DNA of 64,000 nt from Aquibacillus albus (GTDB lineage Bacteria > Bacillota > Bacilli > Bacillales > Amphibacillaceae): contig NZ_JAFBDR010000006.1 in assembly GCF_016908325.1 (NCBI RefSeq), forward strand, positions 1-64,000. The letters are read 5' to 3'. Each line of letters starts with the position of its first letter. The first letter of the stretch is position 1. The notes under the pieces are model-generated. The model saw only the letters and a program-made list of their open reading frames with translations. It did not search any database and was not told the origin of the DNA. Shown one piece after another: positions 63,925 to 64,000 of the stretch. The position numbers and the translations under genes are program-made.

Positions 63925-64000
63925 GCGATTCCCCTCCTTTATGTTTTTCTTTTTTATAGATGAGGATAGCAACTGGGAAGAGAACGAAATTACCAATTGT
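63911..64000 (-). CDS. C-terminal end of a membrane protein (cut by window edge)
   Basis: One minus-strand frame entering from the right edge encodes about 29 residues: TIGNFVLFPVAILIY, then the basic tail KKEKHKGGESHAKK, ending at TGA (63911-63913). A hydrophobic helix followed by lysine/histidine-rich residues is typical of the cytoplasmic end of a membrane protein. Its stop overlaps the next gene's start by 14 bp, as in coupled operons. It cannot be identified from this fragment. Confidence 0.5.
   Translation of the reverse strand, partial: TIGNFVLFPVAILIYKKEKHKGGESHAKK

Overview
The window is chromosomal DNA from a low-GC, spore-forming member of the Bacillaceae. The evidence is the Bacillus-type 16S rRNA, strong AGGAGG-type ribosome binding sites, sigma-A promoters, a spore-coat YutH homologue and long runs of genes with Bacillus subtilis homologues. 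The gene mix and the dispersed intergenic repeats suggest the Oceanobacillus/Virgibacillus group; that placement is inference. Most genes lie on the minus strand, which is probably the leading strand.

Left part (1-16 kb): the 5' two thirds of a 16S rRNA gene with tandem promoters upstream; leuS behind a T-box leader; ytzC, mnmM (ytqB), the terpene synthase ytpB, a gamma-carbonic-anhydrase-like ytoA, a membrane-anchored C39-type peptidase, asnB, metK, the Nudix gene ytkD, three small unknown genes, and a Y-family polymerase behind a LexA box.

Middle (16-44 kb): a pair of oppositely oriented GC-rich repeats; a menaquinone cluster menF-D-H-B-E (minus) with divergent menA and a probable menI, but no menC; an M42 peptidase; a K+ channel (yugO) with yugN and pgi; a zinc-ribbon threonine synthase; yugI; patB; a Cu/Zn superoxide dismutase lipoprotein; kapB; a KhtTU-like cation antiporter; HPr; deoD; yuiD, yuiC, yuiB; NDH-2 (yumB) with a Rex-like operator; yumC; an untracked 50-residue gene; yutM, dapF, yuzB, yuzD, yutI.

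Right part (44-64 kb): the hom-thrC-thrB threonine operon, a 2-hydroxyacid dehydrogenase, yutH, yutG, and a molybdenum cofactor block (moaA-moeA-moaE-moaD-moaB-modA-modB, moaC, mobB-mobA) without modC. It ends in a compact minus-strand operon: two unknown 98-residue proteins, a NarK nitrate/nitrite transporter fused to a C-terminal PAS domain, a soluble histidine kinase with no recognisable sensor domain, an NreC-like regulator, an NreA-like GAF nitrate receptor, and a triple-PAS histidine kinase.

Taken together, the right end looks like an anaerobic nitrate respiration module: cofactor synthesis, molybdate uptake, nitrate transport and nitrate sensing. The reductase would lie outside the window. 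The NarK-PAS fusion beside a sensorless kinase is the strongest candidate for an undescribed signalling arrangement. At least four families of short repeats also sit between genes, often doubling as transcription terminators or overlapping stop codons.
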